Of a stretch of 13,053 nt of DNA, positions 1 to 5,681 are shown piece by piece. Position 1 is the stretch's first letter. The number at the start of each line of letters is the position of its first letter. The notes beneath the pieces are model-generated. The model did not search any database, had not been told where the DNA came from, and worked only from the letters and a program-made list of their open reading frames with translations. The position numbers and the translations under genes are program-made. Source of the stretch: an uncultured Clostridia bacterium (GTDB lineage Bacteria; Bacillota; Clostridia; UBA1381); the NCBI GenBank assembly GCA_910585795.1, contig CAJUFV010000042.1, forward strand, positions 1 to 13,053. Reading direction: 5' to 3'.

Positions 1-43
1 AATTACAATATGCTTAATCCCGAATATATCAGGAAGAAACAGT

Positions 44-451
44 TCAACTTTGTATTTTATTTTTTTCTAATGATGATAGTACTTCATTTGTAATATCATT
101 AACAACAACACCTAATTGGCTTGTTTCGGTATCATATTTGCTTGATTTTAGCATCTGTTTAATTTCTCCACGAATTTCCGCCTTATCCTCAGTGTCAAGT
201 TGTTTTAACATATCAGAAGTATCATCAGGTTCTTTTTTTAATGACTCGCCTGTAAATTCTAACAATATATCATCAACCTTATACATTTTGCAGAGCTTTA
301 AAAAGGTCATAGCGTCTGGCTCGGATTTTCCTATTTCCCAACTACTAAAGGTTGATTGAGCAATTCCTAATTGCTCATATACGTCTTTTTGAGTTAATTT
401 GTTCTTTGTTCTTAAATCTTTTAATTTTTTTCCGAAATCCGTATTTGCCAT
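44..451 (-). CDS. CI-like XRE repressor, short form without peptidase domain
   Basis: Likely the lysogeny repressor. Residues about 5-60 form an XRE/Cro-CI helix-turn-helix (FGKKLKDLRTKNKLTQKDV, then IAQSTFSSWEIGKSEPD). The rest is a charged helical tail. At 135 aa it lacks the S24/LexA-type peptidase domain of lambda CI. In size it resembles ImmR-type repressors, which are cleaved by a separate ImmA/IrrE metalloprotease; whether such a gene follows cannot be seen, because only 43 bases remain to the window edge. The ATG at 451 has an AAGGAG site nine bases upstream (461-466) and a consensus promoter further up. It is the only clear leftward gene and is divergent from the 613 gene. The XRE call is certain; the repressor role is inferred from position and the operator array. 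Confidence 0.88.
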   Translation of the reverse strand: MANTDFGKKLKDLRTKNKLTQKDVYEQLGIAQSTFSSWEIGKSEPDAMTFLKLCKMYKVDDILLEFTGESLKKEPDDTSDMLKQLDTEDKAEIRGEIKQMLKSSKYDTETSQLGVVVNDITNEVLSSLEKNKIQS

Positions 452-474
452 AGTTCAACACTCCTTATATATAC

Positions 475-503
475 ATTATAACTACTAAAATGTTGTTTGT
501 CAA
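475..503 (-). promoter_or_regulatory. Leftward promoter for the CI-like gene
   Basis: On the minus strand TTGACA (498-503) and TATAAT (475-480) are separated by exactly 17 bases, a perfect sigma-70/SigA consensus. Transcription would begin near 468, giving a leader of under 20 bases with an AAGGAG site just before the ATG at 451. Operator copy 1 (511-525) lies just upstream of the -35 box, where a bound repressor could activate or block it. Confidence 0.85.
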
Positions 504-510
504 TAAAAAA

Positions 511-525
511 AACGAAAAATTTGAT
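511..525. promoter_or_regulatory. Operator copy 1
   Basis: AACGAAAAATTTGAT is an imperfect version of the 15-bp palindrome best seen at 573-587; the right arm matches at four of six positions. It lies between the two divergent -35 boxes. Confidence 0.65.
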
Positions 526-534
526 ATTTTTCTG

Positions 535-563
535 TTGACAAACGAAAAACTCGATGTTATAAT
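535..563 (+). promoter_or_regulatory. Rightward early promoter (PR-like)
   Basis: TTGACA (535-540) and TATAAT (558-563) with a 17-base spacer match the SigA consensus exactly. The expected start is near 570, so the leader before the TTG start at 613 is about 43 bases. Operator copy 2 fills the spacer and copy 3 covers the start region, so a bound repressor would exclude polymerase. This is probably the main promoter for the rightward genes. Confidence 0.87.
541..555. promoter_or_regulatory. Operator copy 2
   Basis: AACGAAAAACTCGAT has the same left arm AACGAA and a right arm matching at four of six positions. It occupies the spacer of the rightward promoter, 30 bp from copy 1, so it lies on roughly the same DNA face. 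Confidence 0.68.
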
Positions 564-572
564 ACAATCAAC

Positions 573-587
573 AACGAAAAATTCGTT
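573..587. promoter_or_regulatory. Operator copy 3, perfect palindrome
   Basis: AACGAAAAATTCGTT has perfect six-base arms (AACGAA/TTCGTT) around a three-base centre. It lies just downstream of the rightward -10 box, 32 bp from copy 2. It is probably the strongest of the three sites for the CI- or Cro-like protein. Confidence 0.7.
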
Positions 588-612
588 TATAAAAGATATG
601 GAGGTGAGTAGA

Positions 613-813
613 TTGGAAAATATCAATAGTCAATTTAAAGAAATCATTAACGAGAAAGGCATTAAACTTACAAAGGTTTCGGCTGAAACAGGCATTGACT
701 ATCAGCGGTTGAACAGACTGTTTAATCAAAACAGTCCTATGTTAGCTTCTGAACTTATTGCTATGTGTCTTTTTTTGGAGATTGACCCGAACACATTTTG
801 CGACGTTGCGTAA
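613..813 (+). CDS. Cro-like XRE regulator
   Basis: A 66-aa DNA-binding protein made almost entirely of one XRE helix-turn-helix (FKEIINEKGIKLTKVSAETG followed by IDYQRLNRLFNQNSP and LFLEIDPNTF). It is the first gene after the rightward promoter, the usual place for Cro, which opposes CI. The frame is open upstream to an ATG at 490, but that start would lie upstream of the promoter. The TTG at 613 is chosen because GGAGGTGA (600-607) is correctly placed before it. The alternative ATG at 598 has no ribosome site. The HTH is clear; the Cro role comes from position. Confidence 0.8.
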   Translation: MENINSQFKEIINEKGIKLTKVSAETGIDYQRLNRLFNQNSPMLASELIAMCLFLEIDPNTFCDVA

Positions 814-845
814 TTAACATAATCAGTGAAAGGAGGTGTAGATAT

Positions 846-1265
846 GTGTTTGCACAGCAATTAAAATCAGCGATGAAAGAGCGGAATATTACTCAAACAG
901 AATTATCCGCCAAAACAGGGATACCAAAGTCTGGTATTAGTCAATATCTTAGTGGAGTACATAAGCCTGGTATGAAAGCGTTATCGGCACTAGCTGAAGC
1001 GTTGGAAGTGCCGGAGGAATACCTTGTCGGAAAGAGCAATCAGATAGATTGTACTATTCAAACAGGACGCAGTATTTCTATAAGGAGAGCCGCAAAACTG
1101 ATGGGAAAGGGAGAACAGTTTATACGCGTTGGCTTACAGCACGGAACGCTACCAATAGGATATGCTTTAAAAACAGGCAATAAATACAGCTATTATATCA
1201 GTCCGAAACAGTTTAAAGATGTAACGGGAATTGATGTAACAGAACAATTAGAGGCAGCGACATAA
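846..1265 (+). CDS. XRE regulator with C-terminal phage domain
   Basis: A 139-aa protein with an N-terminal XRE domain (residues about 1-65: LKSAMKERNITQTELSAKTG, then IPKSGISQYLSGVHKPGM) and a C-terminal part (about 76-130) beginning SISIRRAAKLMGKGEQFIRV and containing YYISPKQF. This second part resembles a small excisionase- or winged-helix-like domain common in Firmicute phage early genes; that comparison is from memory. The start is GTG at 846, seven bases after a strong AAAGGAGGTG (829-838). The ATG at 844 is in another frame and stops after a few codons. It follows the Cro-like gene in the same operon and is probably a second transcriptional regulator or antirepressor-type protein; which one is not shown. 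Confidence 0.8.
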   Translation: MFAQQLKSAMKERNITQTELSAKTGIPKSGISQYLSGVHKPGMKALSALAEALEVPEEYLVGKSNQIDCTIQTGRSISIRRAAKLMGKGEQFIRVGLQHGTLPIGYALKTGNKYSYYISPKQFKDVTGIDVTEQLEAAT

Positions 1266-1300
1266 ATAATGTTATGTCAAGACAGCTTGTGGGTATATTT

Positions 1301-1377
1301 AAGCCGTTCCGATAATAAAGAACCCCCATTAACCCTCCCAAAAAAATCTTTCTGAAAAATATATATCGGAGCGGTTT
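1301..1377 (+). repeat. Inverted repeat enclosing a 51-base loop, upstream of the zinc-ribbon gene
   Basis: AAGCCGTTCCGAT (1301-1313) pairs with ATCGGAGCGGTTT (1365-1377) over 13 positions, two of them G-T wobbles. The 51-base interior is purine/C-rich, and a minor AAAGA/TCTTT pair (1317-1321 with 1347-1351) could narrow the loop. There is no T-run after the right arm, so it is not a classic terminator. It fills most of the 150-base gap 1266-1415. It could be an RNA leader structure or a protein-binding site. Confidence 0.45.
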
Positions 1378-1415
1378 ACATATATCTGCAAGCAAGTAGA
1401 AAGGAGTGAGAAAAA

Positions 1416-1556
1416 ATGATGTATAATCCTTGTCCGAATTGTGGAGCAAACCTTGACCCAAACGAAGTATGCGATTGTGAAAAAGAAAAAAGCAATTCAG
1501 AAAAGAAAGAACTTTCAAAGATGATTGAAAAAGTATGTAAACTACCTAAGGAGTGA
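1416..1556 (+). CDS. Small Cys-rich zinc-ribbon protein
   Basis: A 46-aa protein starting ATGATG with an AAGGAGTGAG site at 1401-1410. It reads MMYNPCPNCGANLDPNEVCD and then C, followed by a lysine/glutamate-rich helix to the stop at 1554-1556. Cys6, Cys9, Cys19 and Cys21 (CPNC, then CDC) make a compact zinc ribbon. Very small proteins of this type recur in clostridial phage early regions without known function. The start could be the second ATG (1419). Its 3' end carries the AAGGAG used by the next gene, so the two are probably coupled. Confidence 0.72.
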   Translation: MMYNPCPNCGANLDPNEVCDCEKEKSNSEKKELSKMIEKVCKLPKE

Positions 1557-1561
1557 GGGTA

Positions 1562-1861
1562 ATGGTACGGCTTATTGGTTTTATTATGGTTATATTGGCA
1601 CTTATAGTATTAGTTTCTACAAAATTAAAAGAATATCAAAAAATGCGTATGACGGAACATATAAGGCGTGTTGAAAGGCGGAATTACAATAGTTTAAAAT
1701 TGCGTTTCCGTATATGGCAATTTGAGATTGATTACTTGACGAGAAACATTACAAAATATAAGCCCAATGTAAAGATAACGTGTAAGAATCCATTATATCA
1801 AGAAATTTTTGTTGCAGGTATAACAGGAAATAAGCAGAAAGGAGTGATAAAAAATGTTTAA
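1562..1861 (+). CDS. Small single-pass membrane protein
   Basis: A 99-aa protein with one hydrophobic N-terminal segment (about residues 3-19, LIGFIMVILALIVLVST) followed by a strongly basic helical region (KLKEYQKMRMTEHIRRVERR) and a soluble tail. The topology is probably a short N-terminus outside with the basic part in the cytoplasm, by the positive-inside rule. The ATG at 1562 is preferred over the in-frame GTG at 1553 because AAGGAG (1548-1553) is eight bases before the ATG and overlaps the GTG. I do not recognise a family. An early membrane protein in a temperate phage could affect superinfection, but nothing here proves it. Confidence 0.65.
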   Translation: MVRLIGFIMVILALIVLVSTKLKEYQKMRMTEHIRRVERRNYNSLKLRFRIWQFEIDYLTRNITKYKPNVKITCKNPLYQEIFVAGITGNKQKGVIKNV

Positions 1862-2126
1862 GTATTATTTTACATTTGGCAGTGAAGGACATCCATACAG
1901 AGGCGGTTGGTTAATAATTGAGGCTGATAATATTATGATAGCTATGGGGATATACAGAGCAATTTATCCTAATAAAGACGGTGATATTTTAAATTGTGCT
2001 GATGTCTATACAGAAACCGAATTTAAGCGTACAAAAATGTATAAGAACAATAACAATTTGGGCAGTGCGTGTCATTGTGAAATCAGCCTGTCAATAAAAA
2101 AGACCGCTGAGCTGGGAACTCATTAG
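1854..2126 (+). CDS. Conserved phage protein of unknown function
   Basis: A 90-aa protein that opens MFKYYFTFGSEGHPYRGGWL and continues with IIEAD, a helix (MIAMGIYRAIYP) and NCADVYTETEFKRTKMY. This layout of short strands around a helix matches, from memory, a protein often found in Firmicute phage early regions and lacking an assigned role. AAAGGAG (1838-1844) lies nine bases before the ATG, and the gene overlaps the preceding one by eight bases. The last codons and the TAG stop lie inside a strong stem-loop (2102-2131), so the C-terminal residues TAELGTH may be shaped by that RNA/DNA signal. Confidence 0.75.
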   Translation: MFKYYFTFGSEGHPYRGGWLIIEADNIMIAMGIYRAIYPNKDGDILNCADVYTETEFKRTKMYKNNNNLGSACHCEISLSIKKTAELGTH

Positions 2127-2131
2127 CGGTC
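2102..2131 (-). terminator. Stem-loop with the T-run of a leftward terminator
   Basis: GACCGCT (2102-2108) pairs perfectly with AGCGGTC (2125-2131), and an inner GAG/CTC (2109-2111 with 2119-2121) extends the stem past a three-base bulge. On the plus strand six A's (2096-2101) precede it, which read as TTTTTT after the hairpin on the minus strand: the form of an intrinsic terminator for leftward transcription. No T-run follows on the plus strand. It overlaps the stop codon of the 1854 gene. Confidence 0.6.
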
Positions 2132-2140
2132 AAAACAAAC

Positions 2141-2162
2141 AAGATATATAAAATATCTTTTT
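2141..2162 (+). terminator. Weak AT-rich hairpin with T-run, possible rightward attenuator
   Basis: AAGATAT (2141-2147) pairs with ATATCTT (2153-2159) around a five-base loop, and the run of five T's spans 2158-2162. The stem has only one G-C pair, so termination would be weak at best. Together with the 2102-2131 hairpin it marks a boundary between small early genes and the recombination block. Confidence 0.3.
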
Positions 2163-2194
2163 GTAATTCTATCACAGAAAGGAAGATTTGTCAA

Positions 2195-2410
2195 ATGATT
2201 TATGGAAATAATGACCCAATGGCTTTATCAGCAATGGAAGCCGACCATTACAGAGAGATGGAGGAATATGAGCCGAGAAAATGTTTTACTTGTCCAGAGT
2301 GTGGCGAATCTGTTTTTGAAGATGAACGATACTACATATTTGACGGAAATGTAATATGTGACAGTTGTATTGAAAACCACGAAAGGACAGCGGTATGGGA
2401 GGGGATATAA
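2195..2410 (+). CDS. Small zinc-ribbon protein
   Basis: A 71-aa protein with an acidic N-terminal helix (MEADHYREMEEYEP) and a four-cysteine zinc module: CFTCPECGES, about 20 residues, then VICDSCIENH. The CxxC pairs separated by about 20 residues suggest a LIM- or treble-clef-like fold, with a His nearby. Comparable small proteins occur next to recombination genes in clostridial phages, but I know of no tested function. GAAAGGA lies about a dozen bases before the ATG. The stop codon shares a base with the next start (TAATG at 2408-2412), so the downstream gene is translationally coupled. Confidence 0.7.
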   Translation: MIYGNNDPMALSAMEADHYREMEEYEPRKCFTCPECGESVFEDERYYIFDGNVICDSCIENHERTAVWEGI

Positions 2411-3408
2411 TGAGTGAAGTTGAAAAGGTAAACGAAACTGACATAACAGTTTTAGATGTTCCTTCAATTGATGAATTAAGCCGTATAACAATAGTTCAGT
2501 TGCCGAAAATTAATGAGAGAATTGAACAATTATATGCAATTGTTGAACAGCGCACATCTGAAGCAATGACTTTAGAATGCACGGAAGAAAATAAAAAATA
2601 CATCAAAGGTTTAAGGTCTGAATTTAATAAAGAAAAAGCACTGCTTATAAAGCAATATAAGGAAGCATTAGATAAAATTACAGCTCCATTGAACCAGACA
2701 CAGGAAAAATTTAATCGGTGTATAGAGTGTTATAAAAAAGCAGACGCGGATTTTAAAAAGAAAATTGCAGTTATTGAGGACGACCAGAAAGAAGATAAGC
2801 GTTTAACCGTAACAGAATACTTTGAAGAGTATGCACAGTCAAAAGATATTGATTTTCTTACTTTTGAGGATTTAGGTATAAATGTTACGCTGTCGTCAAG
2901 TGTTGCGTCATTAAAAAAGCAAATATCCGCATTCCTTGAAAGAGTGGTTGCAGACCTAAAAATGATTGCTACACAAGAGGACGAGGACGAAATTCTTGTT
3001 GAGTACAAGAAAAGCCTCGACGCTTCAAATGCTATAACAACTGTTAAGGAACGTAAGAAACGCGTTGAGGAAGAAAAGGCTCGTAAAGAAAAAGAGGCGG
3101 AGCGAAGGGCAAGAGCAAAGGCGGCGGAAAAGGCAGTTATGCAAGCCGTAGAGGAACAGGAACAAATTTCTGATGAATTACCATTCCCAGAGGTTGAGGC
3201 AGGATATATACCGCAGGAAACTCCGGCAGAATTACTTGACGCTCCTGTCGTGCAAAGTCCCTCAATACCATTAAAGGAATATCCTGCTACATTTTCCGCA
3301 AGAGTGCCAGCAACATCACAAGACGAGGCGTTAGATAAGTTCAGAGTATTAAAGCCGAAACTAATTAAATTTTTAGAAAGCGAGGGTTTCTATTATGGCA
3401 AACAATAG
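2410..3408 (+). CDS. DUF1351 family phage recombination-associated protein
   Basis: A 332-aa protein with the pattern of DUF1351: a helical N-terminal part (about 25-130) containing RSEFNKEKALLIKQYKEALD, an IEDDQKEDKRLTVTEYF segment, a predicted coiled coil (about 205-252, rich in K, E, R and A), a proline-rich linker (about 255-295) and a conserved-looking C-terminus (ALDKFRVLKPKLIKFLESEG). DUF1351 proteins commonly sit directly before recT in Firmicute phages, as here, where the two genes overlap by 14 bases. The biochemical role is unknown to me. The ATG at 2410 is chosen over the in-frame ATG at 2395, because GGGAGGGG (2397-2404) would serve it and it overlaps the previous stop. Confidence 0.82.
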   Translation: MSEVEKVNETDITVLDVPSIDELSRITIVQLPKINERIEQLYAIVEQRTSEAMTLECTEENKKYIKGLRSEFNKEKALLIKQYKEALDKITAPLNQTQEKFNRCIECYKKADADFKKKIAVIEDDQKEDKRLTVTEYFEEYAQSKDIDFLTFEDLGINVTLSSSVASLKKQISAFLERVVADLKMIATQEDEDEILVEYKKSLDASNAITTVKERKKRVEEEKARKEKEAERRARAKAAEKAVMQAVEEQEQISDELPFPEVEAGYIPQETPAELLDAPVVQSPSIPLKEYPATFSARVPATSQDEALDKFRVLKPKLIKFLESEGFYYGKQ

Positions 3409-4303
3409 TTTACAACCACAGGAACAAAAGCACAAATTCAGTGTGGCGATACAAGGGGATACATATAAAAATCTTATTAATCGCACATTGGGCGACCCTG
3501 AACGGGCAAAAAGATTTGTAGCCGCTATTTCATCAGCCGTTGCAACTAATCCTATGTTGCAGGATTGCGATGCAGGCTCGATATTATCGGCAGGACTTTT
3601 AGGCGAAAGTCTTAATTTATCACCCAGTCCACAGCTTGGACAGTATTACCTTGTACCGTTTAATGTAAAAACAGGCAAGCAATTACCAAATGGAAAAGAC
3701 GAGTACATAAAGAAAGCACAATTTCAGATTGGATATAAGGGATATATGAAGCTTGCTATAAATAGCGGTCAAATACGAAAGATGAATGTTGTAGCAGTTA
3801 AAGAGGGTGAAAATGTACGGTATAACCCATATGATGAAACATTTGAGGCTACATATATTGAAGATTATAATAAACGCGAAAATACTCCGACTATCGGATA
3901 CTATGCAATGTTTGAAACAATAAACGGATATAGGAAGATAATGTATTGGAGCAAAGAGAAGATGGAGGCACACGCATTAAAGTATTCTCAGGGATACAAG
4001 GCAAAAAAAGGCTATACATTTTGGGAAAAGGAATTTGACGCAATGGCTTGTAAAACAATGCTCCGTCAGATTATATCAAAAGGTGGTTGTCCGATGTCAA
4101 CTGAAATGCAAACGGGTCTTGAAAGTGATATGGCTATGATAAATGGGGACGGTACATATGAATATGTTGATAATACACCAGATGAGCCGATTATAACGCA
4201 AACTGACCCTGACGAGGCTATTCCTGCTGAGGGAGAGTATAACGAGTCTGTTGCAGAGCCTCGACCTGAGGAAAGCGGGGAAATAAACCTTGATGACGTA
4301 TGA
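3395..4303 (+). CDS. recT: RecT family single-strand annealing protein
   Basis: A 302-aa recombinase that anneals complementary single strands during phage recombination. Family signatures visible: the helical N-terminus with RFVAAISSAVATNPMLQDCD, then SILSAGLLGESLNLSPSPQL with GQYYLVPF (about 63-90), the core AQFQIGYKGYMKLAINSGQI (108-127), and WEKEFDAMACKTMLRQIISK in the second half. The last 50 residues form an acidic, proline-containing tail, a usual place for contacts with SSB or a nuclease. Length is normal for the family. It follows the DUF1351 gene with a 14-base overlap and itself overlaps the MBL-fold gene by 11 bases, suggesting that the three act together. No RecE- or YqaJ-type exonuclease is next to it. 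Confidence 0.95.
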   Translation: MANNSLQPQEQKHKFSVAIQGDTYKNLINRTLGDPERAKRFVAAISSAVATNPMLQDCDAGSILSAGLLGESLNLSPSPQLGQYYLVPFNVKTGKQLPNGKDEYIKKAQFQIGYKGYMKLAINSGQIRKMNVVAVKEGENVRYNPYDETFEATYIEDYNKRENTPTIGYYAMFETINGYRKIMYWSKEKMEAHALKYSQGYKAKKGYTFWEKEFDAMACKTMLRQIISKGGCPMSTEMQTGLESDMAMINGDGTYEYVDNTPDEPIITQTDPDEAIPAEGEYNESVAEPRPEESGEINLDDV

Positions 4304-4928
4304 TGTAATCAGTACAGGTTCAAAAGGTAATGCCGTAGTTATAAATGATATATTGATTGACTGTGGTGTACCTTTCAAAAAGCTGACAAAGGTATTCAAG
4401 TGTATTAAACTTGTTCTTTTAACGCACGAGCATTCAGACCATTTCAGAGCGTCAACAATTAAGCGTTTGGCTAAAGAACGTCCAACATTACGTTTTGGGT
4501 GTTGCAAATGGTTAGTTAAACGCTTGGTTGATTGCGGTGTAAGCCCATCACAGATTGATGTATTAGAGATTGGCACAAGGTACGATTATAAGCAGTTTGC
4601 CGTTGTTCCTGTCAAACTGTATCACGACGTTCCTAATTGCGGTTACAGGCTGTATTTTGGGCGTGTCAGAGCGTTCTATGCAACAGATACCAGAACATTG
4701 GAGGGTATCACTGCAAAGGGCTATGATTACTACTTTGTAGAGGCTAATTATATTACAGATGAAATGAAACAACGCATTAAGGAAAAGCAGGATAACGGCG
4801 AATTTGCTTATGAATTACGTGCTATGAATGAACATCTTTCAAAGGAACAGGCGGAGAATTGGATATATGAAAATATGACGCAAAAAGGCAAATATATCTT
4901 TCTTCACGGACATATTGACGAAGCGTAG
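4293..4928 (+). CDS. MBL-fold metallo-hydrolase, WalJ/YycJ-like, RecT-linked
   Basis: A 211-aa metallo-beta-lactamase-fold protein. Metal ligands visible: the THEHSDH motif (His45, His47, Asp49, His50), His111 in LYHDVPNCGYRL, Asp132 in YATDT, and a C-terminal LHGH (205-207). The segment NEHLSKEQAENW resembles the NxHLS stretch of WalJ/YycJ proteins, a family linked to DNA processing. This suggests a nuclease, possibly supplying single-stranded DNA for RecT; that role is inferred from the gene order. The ATG at 4293 follows an upstream in-frame TTG at 4290; the ribosome site (GCGGGG about 12 bases earlier) is weak, consistent with coupling to recT. All expected metal ligands are present, so it should be active. 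Confidence 0.85.
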   Translation: MTYDVISTGSKGNAVVINDILIDCGVPFKKLTKVFKCIKLVLLTHEHSDHFRASTIKRLAKERPTLRFGCCKWLVKRLVDCGVSPSQIDVLEIGTRYDYKQFAVVPVKLYHDVPNCGYRLYFGRVRAFYATDTRTLEGITAKGYDYYFVEANYITDEMKQRIKEKQDNGEFAYELRAMNEHLSKEQAENWIYENMTQKGKYIFLHGHIDEA

Positions 4929-4938
4929 GTGATACATT

Positions 4939-5679
4939 ATGGGAATGGTTACAACGGCAAGAATAATCAATTATGATGGTTGTCATATGTTGCTGATACC
5001 ACAAGAGGCTATAAGCCGAGAAATGATAAAAAAGCAGGTTAACACCGTTGAATTGCGGTTATGTGACGGCAGAGAGTGTACAGCAGACCAGCGCAAAAAG
5101 ATACACGCTATAATGGGTGAAATATCTGATTGGAGCGGACACGACAGAGAGGATTTAAGGCGGTATTTCACTGGAAATTATTGTGATGAAAACGATATTG
5201 ATTATTTCAGTTTGTCGCCCAGAAAACCTAATTTAGCTGATATGGAAACGGCAACGGGTTTTATATCATATTTGATTAACTTTTGCTTTATATGGAACGT
5301 TCCAGCACAAGATACAATGCTTAACCGAACTGAGGAAGTAGGAAAATATTTATATATGTGTCTTGAACATAAGAAGTGTGCTATATGTAATAAAGAGGCG
5401 GAGGTCCATCACGTTGACGCCATTGGAATGGGACGCGACAGGGAAGCCATTGTTCATATTGGTATGAATGCTGTTGCATTGTGTAGAAATCATCATACAC
5501 AGGCGCACAAAATGGGTAGGTGCAGTTTCTTTGAGATGTATCACATATTTGGTATAAAACTTGATGAATACCTATGCAGGATATTAAAGCTCGGTCGGAC
5601 AGCGGTATATAATGAACTGTTTGAACGTGACAAGCAGTTTTTACAGCTTGATGAATTAGATTTAAGAGAGGAGGAATAG
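4939..5679 (+). CDS. HNH nuclease (HNHc_6-type) with NinB-like N-terminal half
   Basis: A 246-aa putative endonuclease. The C-terminal half carries a zinc-stabilised HNH module: CAIC (Cys147, Cys150), VHHVDAIGMGRDR (His157-His158), Asn177, and LCRNHHTQAH (Cys182, His185, His186, His190). The N-terminal 120 residues contain CTADQRKKIHAIMGEISDWS and NLADMETATGFISYLINFCF, a pattern recalling the NinB/Orf single-strand-binding recombination proteins; that likeness is my inference. AGGTGAT precedes the ATG at 4939 by about seven bases; Met3 (4945) is an alternative. It follows the MBL gene after 10 bases and probably cuts branched or phage DNA during recombination. Confidence 0.85.
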   Translation: MGMVTTARIINYDGCHMLLIPQEAISREMIKKQVNTVELRLCDGRECTADQRKKIHAIMGEISDWSGHDREDLRRYFTGNYCDENDIDYFSLSPRKPNLADMETATGFISYLINFCFIWNVPAQDTMLNRTEEVGKYLYMCLEHKKCAICNKEAEVHHVDAIGMGRDREAIVHIGMNAVALCRNHHTQAHKMGRCSFFEMYHIFGIKLDEYLCRILKLGRTAVYNELFERDKQFLQLDELDLREEE

Positions 5680-5681
5680 CA

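Noticed and set aside
1..43. Start of a protease gene left of the repressor on the minus strand
   Set aside because: One minus-strand frame stays open to the edge but has no ATG, GTG or TTG start in the visible 43 bases, so no gene can be called.
490..612. N-terminal extension of the Cro-like gene from the ATG at 490
   Set aside because: It would cover both operators and the rightward promoter and start upstream of the transcript; the TTG at 613 has the ribosome site.
1213..1518. Leftward 101-aa open frame
   Set aside because: It overlaps the 3' end of the 846 gene and the zinc-ribbon gene, has no convincing ribosome site, and looks like an antisense shadow rich in hydrophobic residues.
4097..4576. 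Leftward 159-aa open frame
   Set aside because: It is antisense to recT and the MBL gene, which have clear domains; no ribosome site or recognisable motif.
4592..4620. Inverted repeat CAGTTTG/CAAACTG in the MBL gene
   Set aside because: Seven pairs with a 13-base loop, single occurrence and no context; expected by chance.
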